64,000 nucleotides of DNA from Butyriboletus loyo. Its lineage: Eukaryota > Basidiomycota > Agaricomycetes > Boletales > Boletaceae. A model generated the notes under the pieces. That model had not been told where the DNA came from. It worked only from the letters and a program-made list of their open reading frames with translations, and did no database searches. Below, piece after piece: positions 12,781 through 28,049 of the stretch (within the stretch, counting starts at the first letter, position 1; each line of letters starts with the position of its first letter). The stretch is from assembly GCA_038093515.1 (NCBI GenBank), contig JBBPSI010000007.1, forward strand, positions 186,001-250,000, in the 5' to 3' direction. A program made the position numbers and the translations under genes.

Positions 12781-14876
12781 TTACTCCACCCCAACCCAAC
12801 CTCGTGCATCAACACGTGAGTAAGCTGTGGTAGGTGCCACTGAGGTGCCTAGCCCAATAAACGATCGTGTGCGACCATGAGAGCGCGAGGTTGCCACACG
12901 GGGCGTAGCTTGAGATGGAAACGGATAAGAATTATTATCCACATTGGACGTGACGGTCATGGTGGCGGGTGTACGCATGGCAGTCGATGCTGTGACTGTC
13001 GGAGAAGGAGGGAAAACGAACAAGGTCTGTGAGGGCAGTGCAGAGACAGGACATTTTGAAGACGGAACGTTGGTGGGGAACGCGATGCTGCTGGGTTCAC
13101 CTTGGAGTTTGAGCGACGGTGGAACCTGCTTTCGTGACAAGTGTCTCCGACGTCGAGGTGACAGTTTACTTTCTTGCGCAGCAATCGGAGTGACGGGGGA
13201 AGGTGGAACGGGAGGGAGCGTTCCCAGGGGAAGAGGCCGTCGCTTGCCCTTTCCAGGAGCAATCTTGAAATTGAGGTTGGCAGGGGCCCGCGATATGTTG
13301 AAGGAGAGCTTGGTGACCTGGGCGGAAGGTGGCGCAGAAAGGTGTGTGTATGAACCAGAACCATGGGGTTTGAGAGAGTGGGTCGTTTGAGCATTGGTCT
13401 CGCTAGGAGAACCAGGGGATTCACTAGACAAGGATGGACTTCGGCGTAGGTCAAGAGCATCGTCAAAAGCACCGCCGACACCTAAAAGTTCAGATTCTTC
13501 GTCAGCCTCAACGAGGTCTTCACTCAATATGCTGCCAGCAGTACGTATACTGGCAATGGAACCGGTACGCTTTCGACCGTATCTACTTCGACGAACGGGA
13601 CCCATAACCATTCCCGAGTTGAGGGGAGAACTGGATGGTTTGCGGGCGATGACACGTTCCTCCATGGCACGATCGAGAGCATTTGCCTCCTGTTGTACGG
13701 CATCGATTTCGCCCTCTCCTTGGGCGAATGCATTCCGGCGGCGACCCCACTCCCTGTCCTCTTCACTGGCGGATGAAGCATGATCTGATGATACAGGAGA
13801 AGTACGGCCACCCTGGAGAGCCTTTTCATAATCGAGCAATTGGTAAATGAGGCTATGAAGAGAACGAGAATTAAACAGGGGAAAGAAAATGAAGAAAGCA
13901 TGTGTGCTTACGACATGTTGGGACCCACATGTCTACTCTTGTCCTTGACAAAGGAGTATGCAGGCTGCATACCCTTGAGCTCCCAGACGTCAGAAGGGAC
14001 GTTGGGTGAGCGCGTTGCGGCCGCACGCATGACGAGGGCGATCATCAAGGTCGCCGAGCGAGATACACCACATTGACAGCTAAAACGGGAATGAGATGAG
14101 GTGTGAGGGGAGGTAAGTACATACTGAATGAGGACGCCCTGGTTGCGTTGAAGGGTGGCGTCGATGAAGGCCATGGCAGTGGGAAAACCATCTGTGACGA
14201 GATCGCGCTGACCGTGGGACCAGCTGAGCTTGAGATAGTGCATGGCGGGACGACCGGAAGGGGGGTGGGGCGGGTAGTAGGTGGTGGTAGAGAGCCTTGG
14301 ATGGGAGACGGAGGCTGGGGCGGAGGCGAATGGGCGGAGAGGCTGAGGGAGGGCGGAGTCGAAGGGAGAGACGACCTCCTTGGCAACGTTGAGAATGGCG
14401 GAGATGCCACGGTCGCGAAGGGCAGGCCAGTCGCGGGCATTGTCTTCGGAGCCAAGCCAGATGCCGGGGAGGATCTGGATGGGGCCGGTGGAGTAGGGGA
14501 TGGAGGGAGAGCCGTCCTCGTCTTGTCTGTGGATCGCAGACGATAAGGAAGGATTGGGGAGGGAGAGAGCGGAAGGACGACGTGGGCGGAGGGGTGGATT
14601 TGAATCGATGGCGGAGGGTGGGGGCTCGGTGGGGGAGTGGAGGGAGAGGGAGGAAGAGTTTGGGGAGAGGTTGATGGAGAGGTTTTTCATGTTTCGGATT
14701 GAGCGGGGTTTGTGAGGGAGGGAGAGAGGAACGGGGGATGAATGGGGAGAGGGTGAAGGGGAGGTGGATGAGGAGGGGGAGGAGGAGCCGGGAAGGACTA
14801 TAAGGGAGGATGGGTCAGGAGGGACAACGCGGAGGGCTGTGGGGGGGCCGCGTCTGGAGGACATGCGCTGGTCCAT
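12781..14876 (-). CDS. Dual-specificity protein phosphatase (MAPK-phosphatase-like)
   Basis: Cysteine-based Tyr/Ser/Thr phosphatase. A disordered Ser/Pro leader (start ATG 14876, MDQRMSSRRGPP; a second ATG at 14864 is possible) is followed by the DSP domain: GPIQILPGIWLGSEDNARDW, ILNVAKEV, then the active site. The catalytic His is split by an intron (about 14080-14125): LIQ at the 3' edge becomes LI-H when spliced, giving HCQCGVSRSAT, a perfect HC(x5)R loop. The downstream exon continues LMIALVMRAAA...YSFVKDKS, and the last exon (12781-13839) is a long low-complexity tail with AEERVIARKP-like and SRYGRKRTGSI stretches that could be kinase sites. Probable role is switching off a MAP kinase pathway. 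It is divergent from CBR1 across about 160 bp. Confidence 0.88.
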
Positions 14877-14881
14877 AATGA

Positions 14882-16353
<1,472 letters not shown>

Positions 16354-16578
16354 TTGGACGTGTTTCCAGGCTGGTTGGGCTTTTGGTTGGATACCTATCA
16401 TATAGAATTTTTTGAATAGATGTCTAGACATGGTGTAGACATGGCACTCAAACGAATCTAATGCCATCACAAGCTGCCAAGTACAAATTCTTGCACCGCC
16501 AACTCGTTCCCCATCTTGTTGGGACTGGTCTTGTTTGCCTAGTCGTATTCCGTTTGGGCCTCGGTGCCCGAGCTTGCA

Positions 16579-17420
16579 ATGTCAACTATCCCAGGTAGAT
16601 CATGAACAAACTACCGATGCTCTCGAGGTAGTCGCGAGCTTGGCTATGCCCCTGATGACATCGAGAACAGGGTCATCAACCTCAGACAGGGGGAAGAATT
16701 TGCGCCTCCATTGTGCGTTGGTGCCCCCCTCACATATGCGTGCAAAGGATGACGATAGACCAAGAACCCAGAGGGTACATTGCCCGCGGTCAAAGTTACA
16801 CCAGCACTGGACAAGTCCCGTAAAGCATGCTCCAAAGCCAGCGAAGCCCAGAACATCGTTCACGGCAAAGATTCACGAGGAAGAGTATGATCCAAACTTT
16901 CCTGTGCTTCTTGCTGTAAGGATCGGTCAGCTGCGCGTTCCAACGAAGAATTGAATTGCAGCAAAAGGCGGCAACTTTCGCAGCAGACTTTGTTCGAAAT
17001 CGTGACTCGCATGATCTGATACATGCATACGACCCCTCCCAGCCAAACGCTGCTCAGCACAAGGCGTTCTATGACTCGAAGCTTGCCAGCAACGGATTCC
17101 TTCTCTCGTTTATCAAGGAACTACACCCGACTATGACAAGCAGACGTTCTTCCAGCGGTCCAAGTCCCATTGGAACAATCTGAAGCAGTTCATCTCAGAG
17201 GAACTTGTGAAATTGTTGTCTGACACGACATTCTTTGGTGGCGATAACCCGGGCGAAGACGATTTCCATCTTGCCGCGTGGCTCGCTCAGATTGCCTTCG
17301 AGCCCTAAAGAATGGTTTACGAATTGAGCTTCACCCAAAGATTTCTACCTATTGGTGTGCATGGAGCTCCCGAAAGAGCTGGCAAGAGGTGTACGCTGAA
17401 GGCTTACAGGGCACGAGTAA
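16579..17420 (+). pseudogene. Broken glutathione S-transferase-like gene
   Basis: Pieces of a basidiomycete GST-like protein are spread over all three frames in the right order. They are GYAPDDIENRVINLRQGEEFAPPL (about 16645-16718), NPEGTLPAVKV (the cis-proline loop, from about 16764), PRTSFTAKIHEEEYDPNFPVLLA (about 16840-16917), QKAATFAADFVRNRD, AFYDSKLASNGFLL, YDKQTFFQRSKSHWNNLKQF and PGEDDFHLAAWLAQIAF (to 17305), and a C-terminal ISTYWCAWSSRKSWQEVYAEGL (to about 17410). One junction (near 16918-16961) is an ordinary intron, but at least three others (near 16830, 17128 and 17290) are frameshifts that no normal-sized intron repairs. There is also a stop codon close to the presumed start. It lies downstream of CBR1 and looks like a decayed single gene. 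Confidence 0.72.
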
Positions 17421-17532
17421 TACCGAGTGTAAAGGGGTTTGTGTAACTGCCAAAGGCGGCTACGACTTGACCGTTGTCTGGGGAGACACGTTCAGCTGTG
17501 TTTTAGACTCTTCGAGCATTTCGATGCGACAT

Positions 17533-18415
17533 TCATTCAAACTGGACCACATACGGTGAGTTCACATTCAACAAAAGGAGAAGGCCGTACATCCTCCGGA
17601 TCTCGTCAGTAGCTCGTAGTCCAAGTGTAAACTCGTCCTCGGTGGGTTCCCTCGTTGAGGTGCGAGAAAGCTGTATGGCAGAATCGTAATAATGCAAGGA
17701 GGTCAAACCCTCATCGTCCTTGGGTAACAGAGGGAGAATGAATCGGAAATGATATATCATGCGAGAATGAGGCTTCAGAGGAGGGAGGTTGGGTATAACG
17801 AGGTGTGCTCGGGCATCTGTACGTCAGTGAGAAAGCCGAGTCGCTTTGACGAGTATCAATGCAGACCAATATCAGCGATGGTATCGAGCAAGCTCCGTCG
17901 AAAGTGAGTGCCGCCATGCTCAGTCCCGGGCATACCCCAACCGGGATGAGTCGTCTCCCGCGGTTGACACTCGTAAGAGATCAAGCAGGAGCGCGCAAAC
18001 TCTTGAGAAACATACTCGTGGATTGCCTGGATGGAATATGAAATGGACGAGACATGGACGACGAACATGGACCTGCCTTTGGAAGATCATCCTTGCTGAT
18101 GCCACTGTGTGTTTTCGATATTCGCTGCAGTCTCCTCCGGACCGCGATGCGACGTTTCGTGCAAAATGCGATACTCAGAAGAAGCTGTCGAGCAATGTCA
18201 GGGATTGGGATAATTAGAGGAGAGCAGACGCAGACCACCAGGCAGTATGTCGCGCCTATGGTGACGGTGTCCCAGTTGTTCGTCCAGGAATGAGGTGCCG
18301 TCCGAACTGCTTGTTCGAGGAGGGCGAAGCAAGAAATGGCGAGAAAGCAAGCTACGATGAGGGTTATCACAGCATAACAGACCTCGAAAATCCAGAAGAG
18401 CACTCTTGAATACAT
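17533..18415 (-). CDS. DLT1: DLT1-like membrane protein ('defect at low temperature')
   Basis: Two-span membrane protein. From the ATG at 18415 (MYSRVLFWIFEV) there is one hydrophobic segment (FWIFEVCYAVITLIVACFLAI) and a second (TVTIGATYCLVVCVCSPLIIPI), then a cytosolic region that runs over three exons: KRRIAVRRRLQRISK, AIHEYVSQEFARSCLISYE, GWGMPGTEHGG, HFRRSLLDTIADI, and ending HFRFILPLLPKDDEGLTSLHYYDSAIQLSR. This order and the 'LARS...GWG.PGT' and 'FRFILPLLP' blocks match my memory of fungal DLT1 proteins, needed for growth in cold and under high pressure in yeast; I cannot confirm by search. The start is only 48 bp from that of the plus-strand neighbour. Confidence 0.55.
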
Positions 18416-18463
18416 TGTGTGTGCTGAGGTTGAGTCGGGGCAAGTTCCTACTTCCGTTCCAAT

Positions 18464-19076
18464 ATGTCTGAGCCTCCGTATTATATTCTCGTCGCCCACT
18501 CATCTCTTCAACACAATTCAGCCGGTCAAAGCACTGCGCTCATTCACGCCGACATAGAATATCGTTACGCCGACGACTCCCCTCTTTCGCTGCTCCCCCG
18601 GTTTCCCGACGAACATGTGCTGGTGTTCAACTATGATCCCGTCAATCCAATCAAGCCCACCATCAGCAGCACTTCCAGTCAACTCGCCTTATCTGGCATA
18701 AAAGTTTTGCCCGCACCAGGAGCTCGCGTAGGCGAAGATGCCAGCAAGAATGACAATATGTATATCCTGGAAGTGACGTCCACTTCCGACGACCAGTATG
18801 CCACACAGTCCATGGTGTTTTGGTTCCTCCTCAATCATCCGACAGGGTTGCCAGCAGCATAGAATCCTCTCAAGCTTACTTACAGAATCCTCGGGCTATT
18901 CTTTCCCGATTCAAACAAAGGTGTGTAGACGGTTCACGTTCATCCGTCCTCGCTCATCGATGTACAGGAACGCTGACCTTCGTCGCATACTGGAATATCC
19001 AGACACTCATCCAGGAGACCACCTCTCCGGACCAAATCCCCTTTCTGACCATGGTCTGGTTGTTCATTCAGATTAA
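18464..19076 (+). CDS. Conserved small basidiomycete protein, unknown role
   Basis: Three exons. Exon 1 (from ATG 18464) encodes MSEPPYYILVAHSS...IEYRYADDSPLSLLPRFPDEHVLVFNYDP. An intron at about 18798-18846 (GTATGC...GACAG) joins in frame to VASSIESSQAYLQNPRAILSRFKQR. A second intron (about 18919-18966) joins to NADLRRILEYPDTHPGDHL, with the stop at 19074-19076. Both joins restore a continuous, plausible protein of about 175 residues with no membrane segment. The 'YADD-P' core and the C-terminal 'ILxRFKQRNAxLRRxLEYP' helix look like a fungal family I have seen but cannot name. It shares a 48-bp divergent promoter with the DLT1-like gene. Confidence 0.7.
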
Positions 19077-19135
19077 ATGGGTATTCTATAGCAGAGTGTT
19101 GTCTCGCCAAGCGTCCTGAGATACTTTACTCTACC

Positions 19136-20147
19136 TCATCGCCGTTTACTACCCTTTCCAGCTTTTCGTTGCTGTATCGTTGCTCCATTCCCCGGAGACC
19201 TTCCGCTCGCTACGGAGGCTTTGGATTCCTCTTCGGCAGCCAGTAGTGCCGACAGCCTAGCTCGATATGAGCATATTCCTTCGCAACCATAGTGTTGACG
19301 TACCCAGACTTGACATCCCCGTTCTGTAGGGAGTTTTGAATGTTTGCAAGCTTTCCTTGCTGGCTTTTGAGTTCCTCCAGTGTTTGGGGGTCCAGGTTTT
19401 TCTAGCTCAATGCGTGAGGGGGGTACTTTGATAGGAAATAGCAGAGTTACCATGATGTACGGCGTCCCAAGCATCATCGCTCCTGTCAACACCATGACCA
19501 TCATCATTGGATTTTGGAACATGCCCAACAAGTTGAATGATTCGCGAGGCTTGAAGTAATTGTTCTTGTGTCGAGGCGCCAAAACGATTGGATATCGTAA
19601 AGATACGGATGTAGCAGATATCAATGGCGTTCCGAGCATGTAGGACCTAACTTGTGGTGGGCCAGTGGAGTCCAACACATCTACGCGGAACTAACCGTCT
19701 GAGAATCAGCGGGGGCAAGTGAAAGAGAAAAGCCAGCTGGCGTACTTGATCGAACACGTAGTCATGCGACGTGACCGAGAGAACATACGTCCCCGCATCC
19801 ACGTCTGGTCTTGCATAATAAACGTCAGTTGCGACCAATGATGTTCAGAGACATGCATACATGGAGAAGTTTCCGTTCTGTGTTACGCGGCCAAAGTATC
19901 TGCCCGAGTCAAGGATAACTTTAGCAGGACCAAGTGCTCTATAATCTGCGCTCCTTAGAGGTCAGCGATCATGGTGAGAGTGAACCCAAAACTCACTCGG
20001 ACATAAATCATTCCATTGCACGTATCCGACGAGGTCGAGGCAAAGACAGGTGCTGAATGGAGTCAGCCAACCCCAACTCGCTCGAAGATAACGATGCTCT
20101 ACTCACCTGAACAGAATCGCTAGTGTACCCAACAACTTCAATTCCAT
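19136..20147 (-). CDS. EMC7: ER membrane protein complex subunit 7
   Basis: Subunit of the EMC insertase, which places tail-anchored and multipass proteins in the ER membrane. Exon 1 starts at 20147 (MELKLLGTLAILF), a signal peptide. The following exons read CLDLVGYVQWNDLCP, then the lumenal beta-sandwich (ILDSGRYFGRVTQNGNFSM, PDVDAGTYVLSVTSHDYVFDQVR). The large last part has GTPLISATSVSLRYPIVLAPRHKNNYFKPRESFNLLG, the characteristic carbohydrate-binding-like domain end, one membrane helix (MMMVMVLTGAMMLGTPYIM), and a Lys/Arg-rich tail (KAGKGSKRR) facing the cytosol. The membrane-proximal helix contains a Met-rich run as in other EMC7 proteins. It is divergent from UTP23 over 120 bp. Confidence 0.9.
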
Positions 20148-20267
20148 GGTGACGCGGTTCCGGGTTGTGTAAACGAGCTTGATGAAGTGAAACAAGACAA
20201 AACAACCACCTGACTGGCTTTCCCGGCAGCTTCCAGCTGAACACCCGATAGTCCTAAATTGCTCATC

Positions 20268-21256
20268 ATGAGGCAAAAGAGGGCGAAAACATACAGAAAG
20301 CTCATGTCACTGTACTCCCTGTCATTTGGGTTTCGGCAGCCTTACCAAGTCCTGGGTAGGCCTACCTCCCGCCAATCCAATCCGAGCTCATATGTGCCTA
20401 GTTGACTCCGAAATGTGTAGATTGGCTATGGCAGCCAAGATAGACTTGCAACATCAATTGAGCGTTGTGCTCCAAGGAGATGTCAAACCTAGTATGAGAC
20501 TTGACTGTCGCCGTTGGTCCCCCATCGTCTGACTAGCTTGTCACCCAGTGATCACGCAATGTTGCATTCATGAATTGTATCTGCAGGGAAAGTCACAGCA
20601 GCCGGCGGTTGATCTCGCAAAATCATTCGAACGTAGAAAATGTAATCACAGAGAAGGCATACTTGGAGAAGAATGCATCGCAAGCGTAGTCGGGAAGTTT
20701 CTCTCATTTTCAGTCGATGCATGCAGTCTTGACGCTTTTATAGGTGATTCCAACAAGCACCGCTATGTCATAGCGACCCAGTCTCAAACGCTCCGCGTCA
20801 AACTCCGGCTGATACCTGCAGTGCCGATCGTCCACATCAATCGTGCAGTGATGATTTTAGAACCACCAAGCGATGTAACGTTGAAAGCCAAACAACAGGC
20901 ATGCCTCCCACTTGGCCCTGGTCGCGCGTCTACTAATTCTCGGGGTCTAGAATGAAGAAGAGGCATTTCAGCCTGGTGCTGCTGAGCTGGCTGCCATCAG
21001 AGTCGATACCCCAGTTGAACGTCCTCGCCGAAGGAGGACTCCAAGGGGTCCAAACCCTCTCAGCATGAAGAAGAAAGTAGTGCCTCGAACGAGACAACCT
21101 ATTTCTGCCCCCCATACCAGTGATAAGGTTCCGAGTGTTGATTCAGTCGTAATACAAAAAAGAAAAGGTTCTGAAGTGGAGGACACAACAGTACTTGCTG
21201 CGCAAAAGCGCAAGAGACGGAAAAAACATAGCAGTACCGGCGAAGCTCTAAATTAA
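20268..21256 (+). CDS. UTP23: rRNA-processing protein UTP23 (PIN-like, SSU processome)
   Basis: Small-subunit processome factor related to Fcf1 that helps release snR30 from pre-rRNA in the nucleolus. Start ATG 20268 gives MRQKRAKTYRKLMSLYSLSFGFRQPYQVL, then across an intron VDSEMCRLAMAAKIDLQHQLSVVLQGDVKPM, ITQCCIHELYLQGKSQQPAVDLAKSFERRKCNH, NKHRYVIATQSQTLRVKLR, IPAVPIVHINRAVMILEPPS and a basic tail with RGPNPLSMKKKV. The PIN fold and the C-x2-C-like zinc positions (QCCIHEL, RRKCNH) are present. Odd points: a 51-bp intron-sized block (20695-20745) with a damaged donor reads through in frame, and the last intron (20898-20949) uses a GC donor. Convergent with polyubiquitin. Confidence 0.92.
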
Positions 21257-21351
21257 ATTTGTCCTTCGTAGCGACTCTGCTTGCGCACAATTCAACCAAA
21301 CATGCATCATATCAACCGCAAGATCCATGTTGCAACTACATACTATGCTCA

Positions 21352-22517
<1,166 letters not shown>

Positions 22518-22713
22518 TCACGTAGAGGAGTGGCGATTGTGGTGGTTATATCAAAGGATGCTGGCTGTCTGAGGAGGTTTATAACGGATGGTGTAGCGGA
22601 GTTTGAACTTGATAAGGCTGAGTCATGCTGGCTGTAGAAGTTCCTCGCACATTCTATGGCAAGTACTACACGGACAGCCATTTCAACCTGGGCGAATGTA
22701 AAGTACACAGCGT

Positions 22714-24143
<1,430 letters not shown>

Positions 24144-24355
24144 GGTCTCTCTGAATAAAGATAATTTATTAGTGACAACGTTGGCGTGGTCAGAGTGTGC
24201 AGGATCCTTGCTCCAGATAGACTGACGCTTTGAACAACGGGAGGCTTCGTGAAATTGTTGAGGAGAGATCTTGAGCGGTTTTTGGGGTCATGCACCGCAT
24301 CACCTTTTTTGATCTGGCGCGTCAAACTTTGACTTGCTGAAAAACTCGAGGCAAA

Positions 24356-25234
24356 ATGGCTTCAGCAACAGCCGAATGGCTAACACCCTCCACACGGACA
24401 GAGCTAATCGAAAACCTTGTATCAGGTGTCGGTACGTCGTTTCACCAAAGTCCATAGAATCTGAGAGACCCAGTCGATTTTAGATCGATATAATCCATCC
24501 AATGTCGGAATTTTGGAGGACTACCTCTACCATCAAATCAGGAGCGAGGAGTACGATTGCCTCGCCAATCTCGCCATCCTGAAACTGTATGTTTAGTTTC
24601 CTGGAAGATGTCCTCTGGACTAACTACTTTCTAGGTACCAATTCAACCCTGGCCTGTATAACCCAGATGTAGTCGTCAATATCCTTCTCAAAGCCTTAAC
24701 TGCCGAGCCTTTTCCGGATTTTAACCTTTGCATATCCCTCGTAGATACCAGATTGCCCAACGCCAACACCGATGAACCTGACCCTCTCCCGACTCTTCTC
24801 CCAATACTCACGAACCTTTATGATCTCCTCCATCAGTGTCGCTTCCCAGCGTTCTGGACTTTTTACAAATCTGAAGAGCTCGAATCCTTGAGAGAAAACT
24901 ATACGATCGAGTGCATAGGTTTTGAGGGTGCTATTCGAGAGGTTGCTGCACGTGCCGTCAAGGCTACTTTCACGCGCATAGGATTGGACAGACTTGGGTT
25001 ATATGTTGATCTGGCAGGACCCGACCTTGAAGCCTGGGTCTCAAAGCAGGGATGGACCATCAATGGACAAGTTGTCTCGATCCCCCCCAATCCGGATAAC
25101 CAGATAGAATCCGTTATTATCCGTGAAAATGTAAAGTTACCCCGTGAGTGGCCTTTCGTCTCCCTAAACGCGTCATGTTAACCGGTCCTGTAGAATTATC
25201 AAAGGTTATCATGCACTCTGCGCAAGTAAAATAA
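24356..25234 (+). CDS. Translation initiation factor eIF3 subunit K
   Basis: Non-core subunit of the eIF3 complex on the 40S ribosome. Start ATG 24356 (MASATAEWLTPSTRTELIENLVSGV), intron, then DRYNPSNVGILEDYLYHQIRSEEYDCLANLAILKL, intron, YQFNPGLYNPDVVVNILLKALTAEPFPDFNLCISLV. The C-terminal PCI/winged-helix part reads FEGAIREVAARAVKATFTRIGLDRLGLYVDLAG and EAWVSKQGWTINGQVVSIPPN, the last being the classic eIF3k motif. A last intron (about 25142-25193) joins to ELSKVIMHSAQVK and the stop at 25232-25234. Total about 230 residues, normal for the family. Yeast lacks this subunit while most basidiomycetes keep it. Confidence 0.92.
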
Positions 25235-25398
25235 CTGTATTATGCATTTACGGTGTCTCGTGGACCTCGTCAAAATTGCATGCGATTGTGTTGGTTGGAC
25301 TCTACGTCAGCGTGGTTATTTCTATCGTCTCGATAACATCTACTTCTGAGACTGTCCTTCTTCCCTCTTCAATTGCAATCACGTATGAACCATAATCC

Positions 25399-27617
25399 TC
25401 ACGTTGTCCAAAACGCGGACAGTGTGCCCCACACCGCCATCAAGGTGGAAACGCCCACCAGAACTGCATCGTACCATTGACACTGCCCGGTCATTGCAAT
25501 TTTCGCGCAAATCGGACCAATGACGCAAATGACAAAAGCAGAGAAGGAACCAAGGAACGCCATCAGGGAACTGAACTGCGGAATAAGGATTGAAACCAGG
25601 ATCGACATGACTGGGACCATGATACGCTCAAGAGCCACGAGAAATCGCTTTGTTAATGTCCGTTGGTTCTGTGACGACCCTTTCCCGTCCTCCACCGAGA
25701 CTGGTGAAGAAGTGATTTCCAAGCCCAGCATACTCTCCAGAATGATGTTCAACTACATTGAATGATCAGCAAGTTGCACAACAGGCAACAACATAGCAAC
25801 TCTTACTGGCCTGGTGCTCAAAGTAAACTTGGATCTAATGACAAGCATTCAGGCGACGAAAATTACGAGATGCAATGGACCACTTCTTACAAAGGAGTAA
25901 TGACAAGCAACCACATCACCAATTGGTTTAGTGTTGAATTATATCCTGGTGTGGCGAGTAAATCCTTGCTTATCTGCGATGCTTGGGTGAGGTAGTGCAT
26001 CATGGGACCGAAATATACAATCGCACCTCATCGCTCACTGAATTGCCAAACATGAGATACCCTGCGTACCCGATAATAGCATAAAGCAACGTTGTAACCA
26101 GCTTTCAAAGAAGCTATTCAATTGCACATTTTCCCGCACGCGATTTAATTGACTTACAAATGCCCGGTTGGCCATATGATCAAATTGGGAGGGGTCTGTC
26201 ATGTCGCGAGCCAGGGAAGGTATAATAACATGGCCTGAGAACTGACTGGAAATTTAACCCCATACCTACACTGAACGAACAACACGAGCTACTCACCCCG
26301 GCCATGAATAAACCAAATGCTACCCCAACCTCTCCAAGAGTCCCTGGGGAGATGGATGTGTGTGCTGGATTCCAGAGGCTACCCGGAGAATCTGCCTTCG
26401 AAAAACCATCTGTGAATATCACTGCAATGACGAGCAACGTCGAACTAATTCCCAGTAATGATGTGAACGAAAGTATAGACAAGGGCATGAATACCGTCGG
26501 AGCTAATCTGTGTAATTGAGATGTAAACATCAAAATGCCGATAAACAAGATAAACAGTATTTACATGAAAAAAGAAAGGATCTTGTAAGTGTTGGCGGAG
26601 TAAGCGGGCCAGACTGCCTCCAGGGAATCAGCCGATAGCGTGACGAGGACGACACTGAAGAAATTTGATCAGTCAAGCCGATGCTGGAAGAGATATATGC
26701 ATATATACCTGAGAGAAAAAAGCTCGAGACAGAACAAGATGTTTGTCATTAGGAATGACTTGGGACCAAATGCTTTTCGACCGATGTCAGCATATGAACG
26801 CAGGCGGGGGTCATCCAGAATCTCGTGCGCGAGGAATTTCGCGCTGAATGCCGGGATTAGGTCGATTGATCAAACACCGAGAACAACTCACGTGTAACAG
26901 GTGATGAGGCCAAAAAAGATGATAAGGACCGTGCCCCCCAACCATCCTGCATATGCGAATGCCAGCGGCTCGGAGAGCATGCCTATCCCCAGAAGCACTG
27001 CGATACAATTGAATAGCTAAAGAGCGATATTAAATATCTCTTGAGGTGGTGGTTCTTCACTAGGCTCACCGTCTGACCGTAGGTACTCTTGCCTTTGTAA
27101 TGATGCTCAACAGTCGTAGAAGATGGAACCGAGTCCTGCGGTACAGTATTGGGGCCATCGGGATGAATCAAAGACTTGTACTTCATGCGACCGGCAGAGG
27201 CTGGAGTAGGGTTGGGTGAGGACACCGTGAATGAAGCGGCTTTCCTCAGCAAAGGGGTGATTTCACTGCCCCTGTAAACTGCAATGGGTTGGCGAGGACC
27301 GGGACATGCTCGTATACTGGCCGCAGAGTTTTGGATGTGGCGAGGGTGTCTGTCCGCACAGGGACTGTCGACGGAGTCTACAGGGTCCACTGGCACAGAT
27401 AGGGGAAGTTCATCGTTGGATAAATCATTGGCTGAGTCAGATGCCTGCACATTCGAGCTGGGATAGTACTGCGAGCGACAATCTGCAGAGTGCACAGTGG
27501 GACTCAAACGAACGCGACCGGGAAGTGACGAGGATACGTACAGGAAGCAAATGCATCTCGAACGCTGTGGACGCTAGAGACGGAACCATAAGTGAATGAG
27601 TTAGGAAGGGAGGTCAT
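25399..27617 (-). CDS. Vacuolar amino-acid transporter, AVT1-like (AAAP family)
   Basis: Eleven-span neutral amino-acid/H+ antiporter, expected on the vacuole. The start at 27617 (MTSLPNSFTYGSVSSVHSVRDAF) leads into a long disordered N-terminus (GSEITPLLRKAASFTV is typical of the family) and the pre-TM motif KSTYGQTLFN. Transmembrane pieces over several exons include LLGIGMLSEPLAFAYAGWLGG, VLIIFFGLITCYTAK, PTVFMPLSILSFTSLLGISS, the FSGHVIIPSLARDM loop, LLYAIIGYAGYLMFG and FLGSFSAFVICVIGPICAKI near the stop (25399-25401). The 'GxGMLSxPxAFxxxGW' block is diagnostic for fungal Avt1 proteins. Some exon junctions in the 25760-26180 stretch are uncertain. Convergent with eIF3k. Confidence 0.85.
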
Positions 27618-28049
27618 TTTTCAAGGCGGCGCGGAGCAGGGCTACCGGTGGGCACTCTATCGAAGCGTATGCAAGCTCCGAAAGTGAAGAGAATGACATG
27701 ACAGGGTCACAGAAGGTGATGATTAATTCGAGTAAGCGTGGCCAATCGGGTGAATCGAGTCCATTTTGTAACATGTCGGATGATGGATAAATACAAGTAT
27801 GTTGCTGTTGCTAGCTCTTCTATATCATTATGCTCTGAATAAGTTGACGCAGCCAACAGTCGATCAATCCAAGTACACAACGAATCACTTGCCCCTTACA
27901 CCTGGTTACGAAGAGTTCACCGCTCGACGATTCGTCCACATCATATACGACTCCCTCGAGATATCGTGTCCGATACTAGTCTTTACTCTCGTCGAACGGC
28001 GCGCTTCCGGGAGCTTGGCACTCACATTTAGATCCTATAGCGAATTCGG
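27618..28049. other. Intergenic region between two minus-strand genes
   Basis: Promoter and leader of the AVT1-like gene plus the 3' end of the ITC1-like gene. A plus-strand frame here (27799-28119) overlaps ITC1 coding sequence on the other strand and looks like a shadow. Nothing else is seen. Confidence 0.4.
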
